Source: Leucaena leucocephala | Lineage: Eukaryota > Streptophyta > Magnoliopsida > Fabales > Fabaceae | Assembly (NCBI GenBank): GCA_037074615.1 | Contig: CM073518.1 | Location: 16,506,501-16,570,500, forward strand | Length of the DNA: 64,000 bases | Reading direction: 5' to 3' | Shown: in pieces, positions 1 to 11,261 of the stretch | How positions within the stretch are numbered: the first letter of the stretch is position 1 | How the letters are laid out: every line of letters starts with the position of its first letter | The notes under the pieces: generated by a model | Seen by the model: only the letters and a program-made list of their open reading frames with translations | What the model was told of the DNA's origin: nothing | Database searches by the model: none | Translations under genes and position numbers: made by a program

Positions 1-517
1 CAAAATCCAGGTTTCAAACTTGAGATCAGAGGTATTAAGGAGATGGTCACAATCAAAGATTTCTCTAATCCATGTTGAGCACATTGAAAATGGTAGGAGC
101 GGTTAAAATGCTGAGGATGTCATTAACAAGAATATTAATAGCTCAAATTCTTAAGTTGATTGTTGAATACATTTGAGCTATATACATATAATTATTTGGT
201 CTTTTCCATTTCTTCCTAACTTTGCCTAAATTTTTAGGAAGTTACATTACAAACAAGCATGGGAGTTTCAAAAAATTATAAGAGAAAAGTCAATTGTAAT
301 TAAAGGGAGGCATGTAAAGCCATAACAATACCAAGGGTCATCGTAAAGATAATGCATGGCAGCAGCATAAGGTTATTGAAATATATACAAGTACTCCTCA
401 TCTCCAAAACTAGAATGCTGGCTTCACACGTATGACAAGGACACCTGATTATTTCATTATTAGGATAACTAGAGAAATAGAACAACATCCTACAACACCA
501 CCAAACAACCTTGACCA
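1..517. other. No gene recognised
   Basis: This AT-rich stretch has no convincing coding exon. Short open frames show no family resemblance. If the lipase pseudogene downstream had N-terminal exons, they could lie here or beyond the left edge, but I could not identify them. Confidence 0.5.
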
Positions 518-1180
518 TGTAACATTCTAAATTTTTTCTATCTGTATAAGACTAATAGAGAAAAGATGTTATGAAGGGATTAGAATGATAATAAAAAATA
601 ATAATAATGATTAGGTAATATTTAAGTTAAAGAAAGAGAGAATGTATAAAATTATAAAGACAGAGGGGCTAAACTGTAAATAGTAAATGTTCAGGGGCTA
701 AACTGTAAATAGTAAATGTTCAGGGACTAAACTGTAAATAGTGAAAGTCCAGAAACTAAATTGTAAATAGTAAAAAGTTCAATGACCTAAATGAAGTTTT
801 GAGATTTCAGGTATCAAATTAAAATTTTAAATTTGGGAGACAGGGACTAGTAGAGAATTTGGCAATTTTAAGAACTAAAGTATTATTTTGCCAAATTTAA
901 GGTAAAAGTATAATTATGGAAAGTTGAGCTAAGAAAAGTCTAAAATTTCCTGAAAATATTTCGGTTTCAAATTTTGCCAGTAAATAGATGATATAATTCG
1001 TGTCAGGCATATCTCTCATAATTCTGATTTAAAGTCATAATAAATTGATATTAATTTTTGAATTCTGAAAATTAGTAGAGTATCTTCTTAACCTCAAAAT
1101 CAGATAAAATTTTATAGTAAATTATTATAATTAATATAAAAATTTATAAAACTGATAGAAATAAAAAAGGAGTCATGTTG
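518..1180 (+). mobile_element. Truncated gypsy-type LTR start (Tekay/Del-like)
   Basis: The stretch begins TGTAACATTC, the usual start of Tekay/Del-type plant Ty3/gypsy LTRs. It matches, in opposite orientation, the LTR end near 36370-36427: both share the tract reading TTTTTTCTATCTGTATAAG, followed by the same purine-rich text. It contains the 'ggggctaaactgtaaatag' phrases found in several LTRs of this window. Similarity fades around position 1180, so only the first 0.66 kb of an LTR that is probably 3 kb or more remains. No coding capacity is expected in it. Confidence 0.6.
662..790. repeat. 29-bp minisatellite, about four copies
   Basis: A unit reading about 'aggggctaaactgtaaata' plus nine more bases repeats with a 29-bp period. 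The first two copies are almost identical, then two degenerate copies follow. It lies inside the truncated LTR. Related single phrases occur near 18790-18870 and 36200-36260, so the array is a local expansion of LTR sequence. Confidence 0.7.
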
Positions 1181-2114
1181 TAAAAATCCTTTTTTAATCG
1201 ACATAAATTAAAAAACCTTTTTATTTCTTTATATAAAAGGAGGCATTGAGTTGGTGTAATTCCTATGATTATGTACTTCGGATTCTCTCTCTGTTTTGAA
1301 CATGAGATTTAGTAATTTATTCTAAATCTAAATTGGTTTGTAATATATATATATAACTAATTACTGTAAAATATTTTTTTTTTCAAATACAATTTTTTTG
1401 TTTTTAATTATCTTGAAAAATCTAATATTTTTTCAACTTTTAAAAATCCATCTGATATTTTAGTATCCAATTTGAGTCGAATGAAGTATTAATATTTTAG
1501 TATCCAATTTGAGTCCAATTAAGTATTAATTAGATAATATTTGCTTGATATGATTTATAAACAAGTAATTATTTTGTTTTTCAAATATAATTTTTAGAAC
1601 AATTATCTAAATAAATTTTTTATTTTTTCTTTCCAGAATTTGTTTTAAAAAATAATTTTATAAAACTATTATGAAAACAGACAAACAAATTAAAAGACAG
1701 AATCAAACAATGTGTAAATAAGTTGAAAATTCGTCAGAGCAGCAGTCACATGGTCATTAAGCACATTCAAAACTTGTTGCAGTTTCATCAAGCCTTCTTT
1801 GATCATACCATTCCTTTAATGATTTTTTTCTTTCTAGTTGCACTTGATGTAGTTATGTTTCTTTCATTTACTTTTGAAGTTTTATTATCTAATCATTCAT
1901 TTTTTCCTTTCTAAAAAAAGTTGAAGTTTAAAAGTAATTTTTATCTTTTATTTTATTTCCTTTAAATAGAACAAATTTTAGAAAAATAGACTAGGGCTTA
2001 GCTTTCAATAGAGAATCTAAATTATAGTTTAATGGTTAACTAATACTTTCTTTCTTAATTATATTATATGCACATGATTTTTTTTTTGGCGTATTGATAT
2101 CACTTTCATTGTAG
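1181..2114. other. AT-rich non-coding DNA, probable lipase intron
   Basis: No coding exon or clear repeat boundary was recognised. A direct repeat of about 26 bp ('attttagtatccaatttgag') occurs near 1456 and 1495. The stretch ends in a normal acceptor (TTGTAG) directly before the first visible lipase exon. Confidence 0.5.
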
Positions 2115-2225
2115 GATTATTGGAATTGGTCGTGGGATGAGTTAGTCGCAAATGATCTTCCAGTTACAATTAAGTATGTTAATAATCAAACAGGACAGAA
2201 TCTGCATCACATTGGTCATTCTCAG
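2115..2225 (+). pseudogene. Lipase exon with nucleophile elbow
   Basis: This exon is 37 codons, fully open, flanked by TTGTAG and GTGAAT. It encodes DYWNWSWDEL and ends in GHSQ; the next exon starts with G, so the GxSxG serine motif spans the intron, as in plant lipase 2 genes. It is the best preserved exon of the pseudogene. Confidence 0.85.
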
Positions 2226-2299
2226 GTGAATTTCATAAAAAATAATTTTTTTATTTTTGAAATGTCATGTAAATTTTTTTTGAAGAGTTACTCAGAGGT

Positions 2300-2830
2300 C
2301 CCGGGAAAGAAAATTTATTACAAAAATCCTATAAAATTATTAAATAATTAAATAGTCCCAAAAGACCGAGGGTAATAAATTCAATTTTTGCATTGACCAA
2401 ATTCCCCTTATGCACAAAGGACAAGTTTTTGGGCATCCATAACAAATTGAAGTGGGACAAATGACAACTGAGGGGCAGACGATGACAACTTAAAGTGGCA
2501 CAAATGACAACTGAGGAAAATGCGATGACAACTTGAAATAACACAAATGACAACTGAAGAAAATGCGATAACAACTTGAAGTGGTACAAATGACAACTGG
2601 AGGTTGTTATCCCATGCCCCTATTTGTTATTTGTGACACTTTAAGTTGTCATCGCATACCCTCAATTTTTATTCGTGACATTTTAAGTTATTATCATATT
2701 TTTAATCACTTATCATTTATACATAAGGGTAATTTGGTAATTGTATAAATCAAGTTTATTACCCCAAATTTTTAGATTATTTAATTATTTAATAATTTTA
2801 TAAAATTTTTCTATAATAAATTCTCTTTCA
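2300..2830. mobile_element. Foldback element with 43-bp repeat arms
   Basis: The left end (GAAAGAAAATTTATTA near 2304) recurs inverted at the right end (TAATAAATTCTCTTTC near 2811-2826), and the inverted similarity extends over more than 100 bp. Inside the left arm a 43-bp unit repeats: ATGACAACT starts at 2461, 2504, 2547 and 2590. About one and a half inverted units ('aagttgtcatcgcat') lie at about 2625-2700. No open frame of note. No clear target duplication was found. It sits in a lipase intron. Confidence 0.65.
2461..2600. repeat. 43-bp tandem repeat array
   Basis: The phrase ATGACAACTG begins at 2461, 2504, 2547 and 2590, exactly 43 bp apart. Each unit also contains 'gatgacaactt' or 'gataacaactt'. 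The array forms the inner left arm of the foldback element and could form hairpins with its inverted partner near 2625-2700. Confidence 0.8.
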
Positions 2831-2862
2831 CATAACCTTTAATAATTCTTCTAAAAAATTTT

Positions 2863-3045
2863 GTGCGTGCGCGTGCGGGTGTGTTTTTTTTTTGTTGCCC
2901 ACCCGGTTCACCGGAGCTTTGCCCCGACTACATCCGGATCCGACCCGCGTCATGCACCTGGCTATGGTGGGTGAGTCTCCCAATAGAGATTTTTTGTGTA
3001 CGCCAAGGCTCGAACTCGAGACCTCGCTTAAGCTCCGGTGTGTTT
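2863..3045. repeat. GC-rich dispersed-repeat-like island
   Basis: A block with GTGCGTGCGCGTGCGGGTG, CCCGACTACATCCGGATCC and CTCGAACTCGAGACCTCGC is far richer in GC than the flanks. The 'gctcgaactcgagacctc' phrase resembles tails of plant dispersed repeats. I cannot assign a family; it is either an old retroelement piece or a SINE-like tail. It lies inside the lipase intron. Confidence 0.35.
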
Positions 3046-3782
3046 TAATTATATGAACATGCATGGTTTGTGCCTAATCGCTAGTTAAAACTTGCCCTTT
3101 TCTTCTAGGCCCATAACAATTTGAATTTGCTTTATGGGTTTGAGCCCAATTCCCACTTTGACGAATGAATTTGGTTATGCAGTTTTTTATTTAAAAAAAA
3201 AATCAAAACAAATACCATTTAAAATTCAAAAATTTAAAAATGTGACGTGAACTTACAAAATTCCAAATCAATGCTGATAACCAAAATGAATTTTTGAAAT
3301 ATTTGTGCTTTTACAATATTGTCCTTTAAATAAAAACGTGACTGATATTTTATTTTGTCCCTTAGATATTGTGTATGTGTGAGATTTTTTGGCCGGGATT
3401 TCTTACAAAACTAATTATGAGAAATTTTTATGAGAAAAATAATTAATTAGACCCTCCTAATGTATTAAAAAGTATATTAATATCAACATAAAATATATTG
3501 GTCAAAAAGATTAATATAAAATAGAAAATATTATTAATAGTGTACATGGAACTTTGATAGCATGGGCTGCATTTTCAAAGCAAGACCTAGGGGAGTGAAA
3601 TCACATTCTTTACTTTGTCCCATTGCTTATCTTTCTCATACCACCTCTTTTATTGCAAGAAAAGTCGCTGAAAATTCTTTCGCAGAGGTAATTATCTTTT
3701 GTTATGTACATTAATAAACTCTTCAATATAAAAATTTATGTATTAAAAAAAATTATTTTAGTTAAATATTTACTGCAAAAAT

Positions 3783-3870
3783 AATAAGGGAAAATTGGGG
3801 AAAGGCCCGATCCCTTAGAAATTTAATTGGTGACCTTTTCACCAATTAAATTCTAATGGGGATTTTTCCT
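3783..3870. repeat. Short hairpin repeat
   Basis: TTTAATTGGTGA is followed after a few bases by its inverted copy TCACCAATTAAA near 3822-3850. The outer flanks are also partly complementary. This may be a very small MITE remnant inside the lipase intron. Confidence 0.45.
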
Positions 3871-3959
3871 AATTTTCTCAAGTATTAAAGTAAATTTCAT
3901 TGGCTATGGTTACATTTAATTGAAATTTCATATTTTCATTACATTTTTGAAATAAATAC

Positions 3960-5115
3960 AATTTTTTTTGAAGGAAAAATCCTTTAAAAATACTATTTAA
4001 ATTTCTAAATTCTAAAAATATAACACCAATTTTTAAAATAAAAAATCCATGACTAAATAGGAATTAAAATATTGGTGTTCTTACAATTTTGCCTCATACT
4101 TTTCTTTTTTTATTTTTAAAAATTCTCAATCACCCTCGTTGGGGATAACGTCGATCAGCCGAATGACTGTCAAAGCTTTGGCGCTATTAACACCCTGCCT
4201 GTGGGCCACTAGAGTTCTCGTACCAACAACCCATGGCTAGTATTTAGTACACTTGTAACATGAATTACAACATTTGTAAAAAGGTTTCACCATTTGCATA
4301 TCGCCATTTGTTACTATTTTTAACTGTTCCACACTTGGGGAAATTCTACTAATTGGGTGAGGTGTGAGAAATTTATTGTACTTGTAACATGATTGACAAC
4401 ATATGTAAAAGTATTTACCATTTGAATAACACATTTTGCTATTACTTTTGACACATTTCATACTTACGGAAATTCAACTAATTGGATGAGGGTGTGGGAA
4501 AAATTTACTATATTTGTAATGTGAATAAACAACAATCGTAAAAGTATTTACCATTGTCATTTATTACTACTTTTAACAAATTATACATTTGGGGAAATTC
4601 AACTAATTGGGTAAGGGTGTGAGAAATTTACTAAACTTTATAAATGACGTTATTTTAATGATAAATATATTTATAAATGTTGTCATTATAAGTGTAATAA
4701 TTTTTTCATACCCTAAACTATTAGTTGAATTTCCCTAAATGTGAAACTAGTTAAAAGTAGTATTAAATGATATTATTTAAATGATAAATCTCTTTATAAA
4801 TATTGTTATTAATGTTACAAGTGTAGTAAATGGTGGTCGCTAATAACTGGCATCGGAGCTCCATTGGCCTATTGGCACGATGGTGTCAACATAAGAGCTT
4901 TGGTGGCCAATTGGTTGGCAATATCTCCGACTATGGTGGTGGAAGGTTTTTTGTTTAAAAAGATAAGGGAAAAAAATATAAAAATACCAACATTTTAAAA
5001 ACCATATTTACTTATGAGTATGAATTTGAGATTTTTGAAAATGGTATTTTTTTTTTTGAAATTTAGAAATTCAAATAGTACATTTTAGGGAATTTTTTCT
5101 TTTTTGAATTAACAT
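3960..5115. mobile_element. Foldback/TIR element with 130-bp repeats
   Basis: The text near 3970-4020 (GGAAAAATCCTTTAAAAATA, then ACTATTTAAATTTCTAAATT) recurs inverted near 5050-5105. Internally a unit of about 130 bp beginning 'acttgtaacatgaattacaa' repeats near 4249, 4379 and 4511. Inverted copies occupy about 4640-4835. The element, about 1.15 kb, lies in the lipase intron between the exons ending 3687 and starting 6409. It shows no transposase frame, so it would be non-autonomous. Confidence 0.6.
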
Positions 5116-5157
5116 ATCTTTCCCTCTATTTTTTAAACACAGCATTTAAATATTAAA

Positions 5158-5543
5158 GCTAAAGTATATGTTTAGTTATTTTTATTTGTATTAAATTTTA
5201 TTTTTAGTCCTTTATATTTAAAAATTATACTTTTAGTTCTTTAAACTTAACACTGTTAACTTTGTTAATAAAAAATATTGACTCAACGAATTTAAAATAA
5301 TGATTGTGTTATTAAACACTGATAAAATATGTTTGTATTTTAATCTTTTTAATATAATCTTTTTATTTTAATTTCACAGCCAACGTTTAATTTTACAATT
5401 ATCATTTTAAATTAGTTGAGTCAATATTTTCTATTAGTAAAGTTAATAATATTAAATTTAAAAGACTAGAAGTATACCTTCTAAATTTAAGGGATTAAAA
5501 TAAAACTTGATGCAAATATAAATGATAAAATATATACTTTATC
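5158..5543. mobile_element. Palindromic MITE
   Basis: About 165 bp at the left end recur inverted at the right end. The shared landmarks are AAAGTATATGTTTAG against the inverse of TATATACTTTATCC, 'ttttagtcctttatattta', and AATATTGACTCAACG near 5275 against GTTGAGTCAATATT near 5417. It is short, AT-rich and non-coding, as expected for a MITE. The boundaries are approximate. Confidence 0.65.
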
Positions 5544-6932
5544 CAAATATTAACTTATACATGTCTTTCTTATATTATGTTAAAATTATATTGTTCTTCC
5601 CTACATTTAAAAAAAATAAAGAAATGTGCGTCTACTAAAAGTAGAAAGCATATTTGTAATTTTGTATGATTTTTGAAAAATTTCGAAGTGGTTTATGTAA
5701 TTTAATCTTTTTTATTATGGAAAAATTAGTGCAAGTTTTGAAATGGGAAGGAATTTGTGTACAAAAATTTATGCCTTCAGACATAGAAAAATCTATTTAA
5801 GTACATATTTCAATAAAATATAATTTGAATATGTACATAAATTGATTATATGTTATATTAAATATACCGTTTAATAATACTACATTTAATCATTTAAAAT
5901 ATATTTAAGTAAAGAAGAACAAAAAATATCAACAAAATCTTGCACATTTGGTAAAGGTTGGGTCCCTTAAATATGAGAAAAGATTAATTTATAGCTATCA
6001 ACCGAGAGATACAGCCTGAATTCTACAAACGAAGAAAAATATATAACTTATTTAACTTTTACAAAATAATTTTTATTACAGTTTTAAAATATCTGTATCG
6101 AATTTTAGTAATCTGAATTTAAATATTTAGTTTTATTTATTTATTTAACATTTTTATAATAATATTATCAAAGATTAAATCTCAACAGTTCAAGTTCAAT
6201 GAAAAATAAAGTAGGAGAAGATGAAAAAATAATCTCCCTCTCTGGCAGTTGCTTATTTATTTTAATCAGAATATATCTGAATGAAGTGTATTTTTATATA
6301 AATATTTTTTATTTACGCTGCCTTCTATCTTCCTATTAGGCTTAACATTGATCAAATTAAATTACCAAATAAACCATAGTTTTTTTTGTGTCTTTTGTCA
6401 TATAACAGGGACTGCTGGATGAGGGATTCTTTGAATTTAATCTCACTGATGGTAAGTAACTCTGTTATCTTTATCGTCTTATGCAAGTAACCACGGTTGT
6501 TTATAATTTTTTAATTATAATAAATAGTTGATTGATTGTGGAAAACAAATCGTTACCGTTGACTGTAGTATAATTTACTTTGTAACATGGCTCTGGTTAA
6601 GAAAGCTGCTACGGTGTGAAAAAAACTTATAGGGCCTAAGTAATAAAATTTTATAAGATGTCATGATATGATACATTGGAGATTTGATTAGAACTTTAAT
6701 TTAATCAGATTTTGAATTTTTCATATTAGGTAAGGTACTCACCATAGTTCTTATTATATGGGCTTATTAAAACCTTTATATATAAATTAAGAGAAAAATT
6801 AGCTACTATTTTTGAAATTTAAAAATTACTCTCAATGAAATTCTTGAATTAGATAAGTTTGTTTAATTAGTCAAAGGTTGTTTAGTTAGTTAAAAATATC
6901 AAATTAAATAATATTGGGGCAAAAAATTTAAG

Positions 6933-7160
6933 GTTAAATACAATCTTTAATCCCTTAAATTTGTATAAATTTTAATTTTAGTCCCTCAAATTTTAAATCA
7001 TAAGTTTTGATTCCTTTAGGGATAAAGTGGTTAAGATTTTATTAAATTATAGGAGCAAATATTTTAGACAAAAAGAAATTTGAAGATCAAAATCTATAGT
7101 TTAAAATTTAAGAGAATAAATTATAATGAGACAAATTTAAAAGATTGAAAATCATATTAA
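6933..7160. mobile_element. Small palindromic MITE
   Basis: GGTTAAATACAATCTTTAAT at the left pairs imperfectly with the inverse of the right end near 7140-7163. The 'tcccttaaatttgtataaat' and 'agtccctcaaattttaaatc' phrases have inverted partners to the right. It belongs to the same general style as the elements at 5158 and 10190. Confidence 0.45.
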
Positions 7161-8216
7161 CCCAAAAATTGAATACATAAGCGCACACCATTAAAACACA
7201 CGTCATAGTCATAGTTCATTAAACTTGGGCATAAATATGCATCTCTTAAACACGAATTTGCCTCACAATTGGCGACTAGGGAATACTGAAAACTCGATCC
7301 ATCTTTAAACCTAATTATATGTTCCAACTATGATCACCAATGTCAACCTAATTATAGTTAAAAATATATAAAAATTCATATATATAATTTTAAAAAGAAT
7401 AATATTTAAATAAAAAAATTAATTTATAAATAAATATAACATTCATGTATAAATTATTTATAATATGACAAAACAGAGTTATCAAAGTACACATTTGATG
7501 GACTTTTTTTTTTGCTTAACACAACATCATTTCATGCTCATCAATGAGAGAAAAATATATAATTAAAATTTAATTTATCAACTTATTCAAAACTCTTGAT
7601 TAGACTACCTATTAGGAGACTAGTTTACTATTTCACTGGTCATCTGGGTTAAGTTCTAGTACCATATTTGTGACCTATTTCTGTGGACTGAAAAATGTCT
7701 ATGGCATAAAATAAATTTGAAATATTCTTTAATTTTTGAAATTGATTGCCACTGGCATATCCGTGAACATTTATGTTGCATTATTTATTTTATTTTTATT
7801 TTATCTTTTTGGCCCTACTTAAAGAGAGACATATATGTACATATGTGCTACTATTCTTTTTATGAGCATGTTTTCGAACTCATAATCCATTTCCTTCTCA
7901 TCTTTGAACAGGAGCCCTGTCAGATGTCTACTTAAAAACATTTGCAGTGATAATTGTTCTAACTTCATGGATCTATATACAGGTATTTTAACATATATTG
8001 CACAATATCTAGTATATTTTAAAATATTAATGTCAGATTTTAGAAAGGTCCAATCACCTTATGACTTTTGAATATTGAAAATATTAGTGTCAAATTATTT
8101 AATAATGACATTTGATCCTTGATTGAAATTTTAGATCTTTTAGCCTCAGACTAAAAAACTTTTAAAAGTGACTTAGAGATTAAAATGAAAGATTAAATCA
8201 TTCTACAAGTGGCAAA

Positions 8217-8736
8217 GTTTAGATATTTGAGATCAATTATTCAAACAATTGATAAAATTGATAGAGATATTAATAATAGAATTCAAATTGGGTGGTTTAA
8301 ATAGAGGAATGCAACTAAAATTATTTGTGACATGAAAGTATCTTATAAGGTAAAAGGAAAAATTTATCATACAACTATAATGTTGGATTTTAAGGGACAA
8401 CATGAACATAAAGTAAGGGTAGTTGAGATAGATATGTGGTCATACAAGAAAAAAACCCGTAATAAACAAATGAGTGGATGAGTTGGAGTACCATCTATTT
8501 AAGAGAAAATGATAGAAAATCATTTGAGGTGGTTTGAATACGTATAAAGAAGACAATTGGATACGTTGGTGAAGATGGTAGATCAATCAGCATGTAGTCT
8601 ATTAAAAAAGGGTAGATGAAGACCGAAAAGAATACTCATTGAAGTTATTGAGAACTACCTTTGATTAACAATCTATCCAAAGATATTTGATTATTGGTAG
8701 AGCATAATAACTCTGCCATTGATTCATGTAGTTGAC
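8217..8736 (+). mobile_element. LINE reverse-transcriptase C-terminal remnant
   Basis: The plus-strand reading, with frame changes, gives the conserved tail of plant non-LTR reverse transcriptase: DINNRIQIGWFK, ICDMKVSYKVKGKIYHTT, GQHEHKVRVVEIDM, VGVPSI, NHLRWFEYV and a degraded GRPKRILIE. In intact LINEs this segment lies after the catalytic domain. Stops (for example after WFK and MSG) and a missing stretch show it is dead. It is 5'-truncated, as LINE insertions usually are, and sits in the lipase intron between 7982 and 8927. Confidence 0.75.
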
Positions 8737-9105
8737 TTTACTTAGTGAAGAGATGAAACATTGTTTTTATTGTTTATTTAGTCCCAAACTATCATTCCAC
8801 CATGTTGATATAATATTGAATATTAATTAAATAAAAAACTACTTTTTCTTTTAAAAAATATGAATGAGAATAGTAATTTTTTTTCAATAATAAGTAAGTA
8901 AAATAAATATTTTGGTATGGTTGCATGTCCAAATTGCTGCCAAAACCCTTCAATAGCTAAAATATTTTATGAGCATGAACCCCAGTCATCATCTATGAAG
9001 AACTTGATCCATTTCTCTCAAAGTAAGTTTTCCTATATAATTTTTTTTTTATTTTTATCTGGTATACAATATTTATATTTATATATATATGGCTACTATG
9101 TACAG

Positions 9106-9425
9106 TGATAAGAGAAGGGAACATAACAATGTTTTATTACAAGGACAAATATAATAACACAAAAACGTACGGACATTTGAGCCCTCTAATTTATAACATG
9201 TCAAGAGTTCCTAATGATCTTCCTTAGTTCCTAAGTTATGGAGGAGCTGATGCTTTATCCGATGTTGAAGATGTGAAACTTTTGTTAAAAGACCTTCAAC
9301 GCCATGATCATGACAAGCTTAGTGTGAACTTTATAGATAAATATGCTCATTCGGATTTTCTTTTTGGTGAAAGTGCTAAGCAAGATGTATATTATCCTCT
9401 TATCGCCTTCATTAAGCGTTATTGA
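9106..9425 (+). pseudogene. Lipase C-terminal exon
   Basis: The exon follows TATGTACAG and completes a split ATG codon from the previous exon. It encodes the C-terminal part of the alpha/beta hydrolase: VPNDLP, YGGADALSDV (acid residue), YAHSDF (catalytic His) and SAKQDV near the end, then TGA at 9423. One in-frame TAG interrupts it directly after NDLP, where the family has a hydrophobic residue. Confidence 0.85.
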
Positions 9426-9890
9426 TGACATCTTAGAAAAAGGGTTCAGATTCATTTTTTTCCCCAGAAATTTTTTAGCAGAAGCATGGGCATCTAAAAG
9501 TTTTGTTGAATTAATATTTCCCCTAAAATATTTAAAAAGAAAAATATTCCTTACCATTAAAAATATTAAACGACCAATGTTAATTGTTTAATAGTTAGGG
9601 CGTCTTTGTTCTTTGTTTAATACTTCTGAAATAATATTGATTCAATAAAAACTTTCAGGCAAAAATTTCTGACACAAAATCAAATCTTGACCCTTAGAAA
9701 AACGTTCATTATTATATAACTTTTAAAAGATTCTCTGCAATAATCTCAAGGATATTTTGTTAGTCTTTATATATACCCTAGAACGATCATTTAGATGTAG
9801 ACATTGTGCTTGTTTTAACAAAAGTCTTATTATATTAGTGTAATGAGTAGATATTTAACTTTTAATAAGATCCGTGCTGCTGTTCTTTCT

Positions 9891-9950
9891 GGTGAAAGTG
9901 CTAAGCAAGATGTGCGTTATCCTCTTATTTCTTTAATTCAGCATTATTAA
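9891..9950 (+). pseudogene. Duplicated lipase 3' end
   Basis: This piece encodes GESAKQDVRYPLISLIQHY then TAA. It is a second copy of the last 20 codons of the lipase exon ending at 9425 (GESAKQDVYYPLIAF there). Similarity continues a little into the 3' flank (TGACAT, then TTAGAAAAA). No other lipase sequence is near it, so it is a short segmental duplicate, or the tail of a second decayed lipase gene. Confidence 0.7.
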
Positions 9951-10189
9951 TGACATTGTTAGAAAAAAGAGAATTATTATATTTAAAGCTGTACTATGTC
10001 ATTCTTACTTAAAATATGAAATAACATGAGATGTGCATTGTTGAATTTTTGTGAGAATTCCATGGTGTGTGTATAGTAACTTTTGTTCGCCTTTTCAAGT
10101 ATGAAAATAATAACTGTTCTTTTAAAATATCAATTAATTAATTGTCTCTCTTGTTACATATATAGAAAAAAATTGACGCACTGGCTAAT
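9951..10189. other. Non-coding spacer
   Basis: AT-rich sequence follows the duplicated lipase tail. No exon, repeat boundary or RNA gene recognised. Confidence 0.4.
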
Positions 10190-10680
10190 TGGTCATAATA
10201 TACGTTTACTCCTCCAACTTCATACTAAATTTCAATTTACTCCTTTCAATTTATAAAATATATTTTTAGTCCTTTAAAATACTTTTAGTCTCATTTATGC
10301 AAAATGCTAACGTTGCGAGTTTGGATTGTGACTTTCGAATTAACAGCTGACAAAACATATCTAAAATTTAATCATTCAATATACTATTTTTATATTTTAC
10401 AAGATGAGGAGTTGTATTGAAAATTTAGCTGTTTACATAAGAAGACATCTTCTTTAGTTTTATTTTAAATATTTTTCAATTTACAAATTTTAAATTAAAT
10501 ATTAATATGTCAGATTTAATTATAGAATCACTACTTCAATTTGTTGAGTTAGTATTTTTTGTTAATGAGGCTAATGGTGTTACTATCAAAGAACTAAAAC
10601 TATACTTTATAAACTTAAATGACTAAGCTAAAACTTGATCTAAACTTGAGAATCAAAACGAATATTTTAGGCCTCACTAA
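10190..10680. mobile_element. Palindromic MITE, related to the 5158 element
   Basis: The left half ('atatacgtttactcctccaa', 'tttttagtcctttaaaatac') pairs with the inverted right half ('ctaaaactatactttataaa', 'aaaacttgatctaaacttga', 'gaatattttaggcc'). The inner phrase 'ttgttgagttagtatttttt' matches the same region of the 5158-5543 element. Edges are approximate. Confidence 0.5.
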
Positions 10681-11261
10681 TCTATGAATAAGCACTATTG
10701 AAATGGATTAAATATATTTGGAGAATAAAAACTAGATTACATAGTTTTGTAAATGAAACAAAAAAACACATCTCTTTAGTACTGGCGAATCATGGCAATG
10801 AGTCTCACTTGTGATCTTGAAATTCAAACAATATTTCAAAAATAAGCACACAATCATATTTTTCTCTTAATTAAATATACTAAAATAATAAGATATATAG
10901 ATATTGACTAAATAACAAATCTAATAAAAACTTTGCTAATTGAAGAAGAAAGACATATAAGGGCCACTAAAATAAACAAATTCTAAAATGGTGAAAGAGA
11001 GCCTTTGTCGCTACGCCTTGGAGTCTCAATCAAAATCAATAAAGAATTGTACGCCTCGGGTCATTCTCATTTTGAGGAGCCTTTATTGGAATCATAAACT
11101 AGCTAAATGTAATGAAAACTATGCAATTGGAAAGGGTAAAAATGAGGTTTTGTTTTTAAAAATTATAAAATGAAAGTGCAAGCAATTAACTTTTCTAAAC
11201 TACAATATATTTTGAATTTTTGGATAAAGTGGATAGTGAATAGAAAATAGATGAACTGAAC
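10681..11261. other. Non-coding spacer
   Basis: AT-rich DNA with one short open frame at 10988-11173 that has no recognisable family features. Nothing else is supported. Confidence 0.4.

Larger units (their letters stand above)
2115..9425 (+). pseudogene. Lipase 2-like acid lipase pseudogene (alpha/beta hydrolase)
   Basis: Seven exon remnants of a plant triacylglycerol lipase 2 / lysosomal acid lipase-like protein can be read: 2115-2225 (DYWNWSWDEL to GHSQ, the nucleophile elbow), 3548-3687 (GTLIAWAAFS, then CPIAYLSHTTS), 6409-6451, 7912-7982 (ends NFMDLYTG), 8927-9022 (PNCCQNPS, NLIHFSQ) and 9106-9425 (YGGADALSD and YAHSDF, carrying the family Asp and His). Codon phases join correctly across the introns. 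Such enzymes hydrolyse acyl esters and are usually secreted or vacuolar. The gene is dead: a frameshift near 3595-3600, a frameshift near 7940, a TAG stop in the last exon near 9224, and two exons (3548, 8927) preceded by AT rather than AG. N-terminal exons with the signal peptide are not visible. Introns are inflated by foldback elements, MITEs and a LINE. Family identity is secure from motifs; the inactivity is directly visible. Confidence 0.88.

Noticed and set aside
2461..2600. CRISPR-like regular spacing
   Set aside because: The whole 43-bp unit repeats with no unique spacers, in a plant nuclear context; it is a minisatellite in a foldback element.
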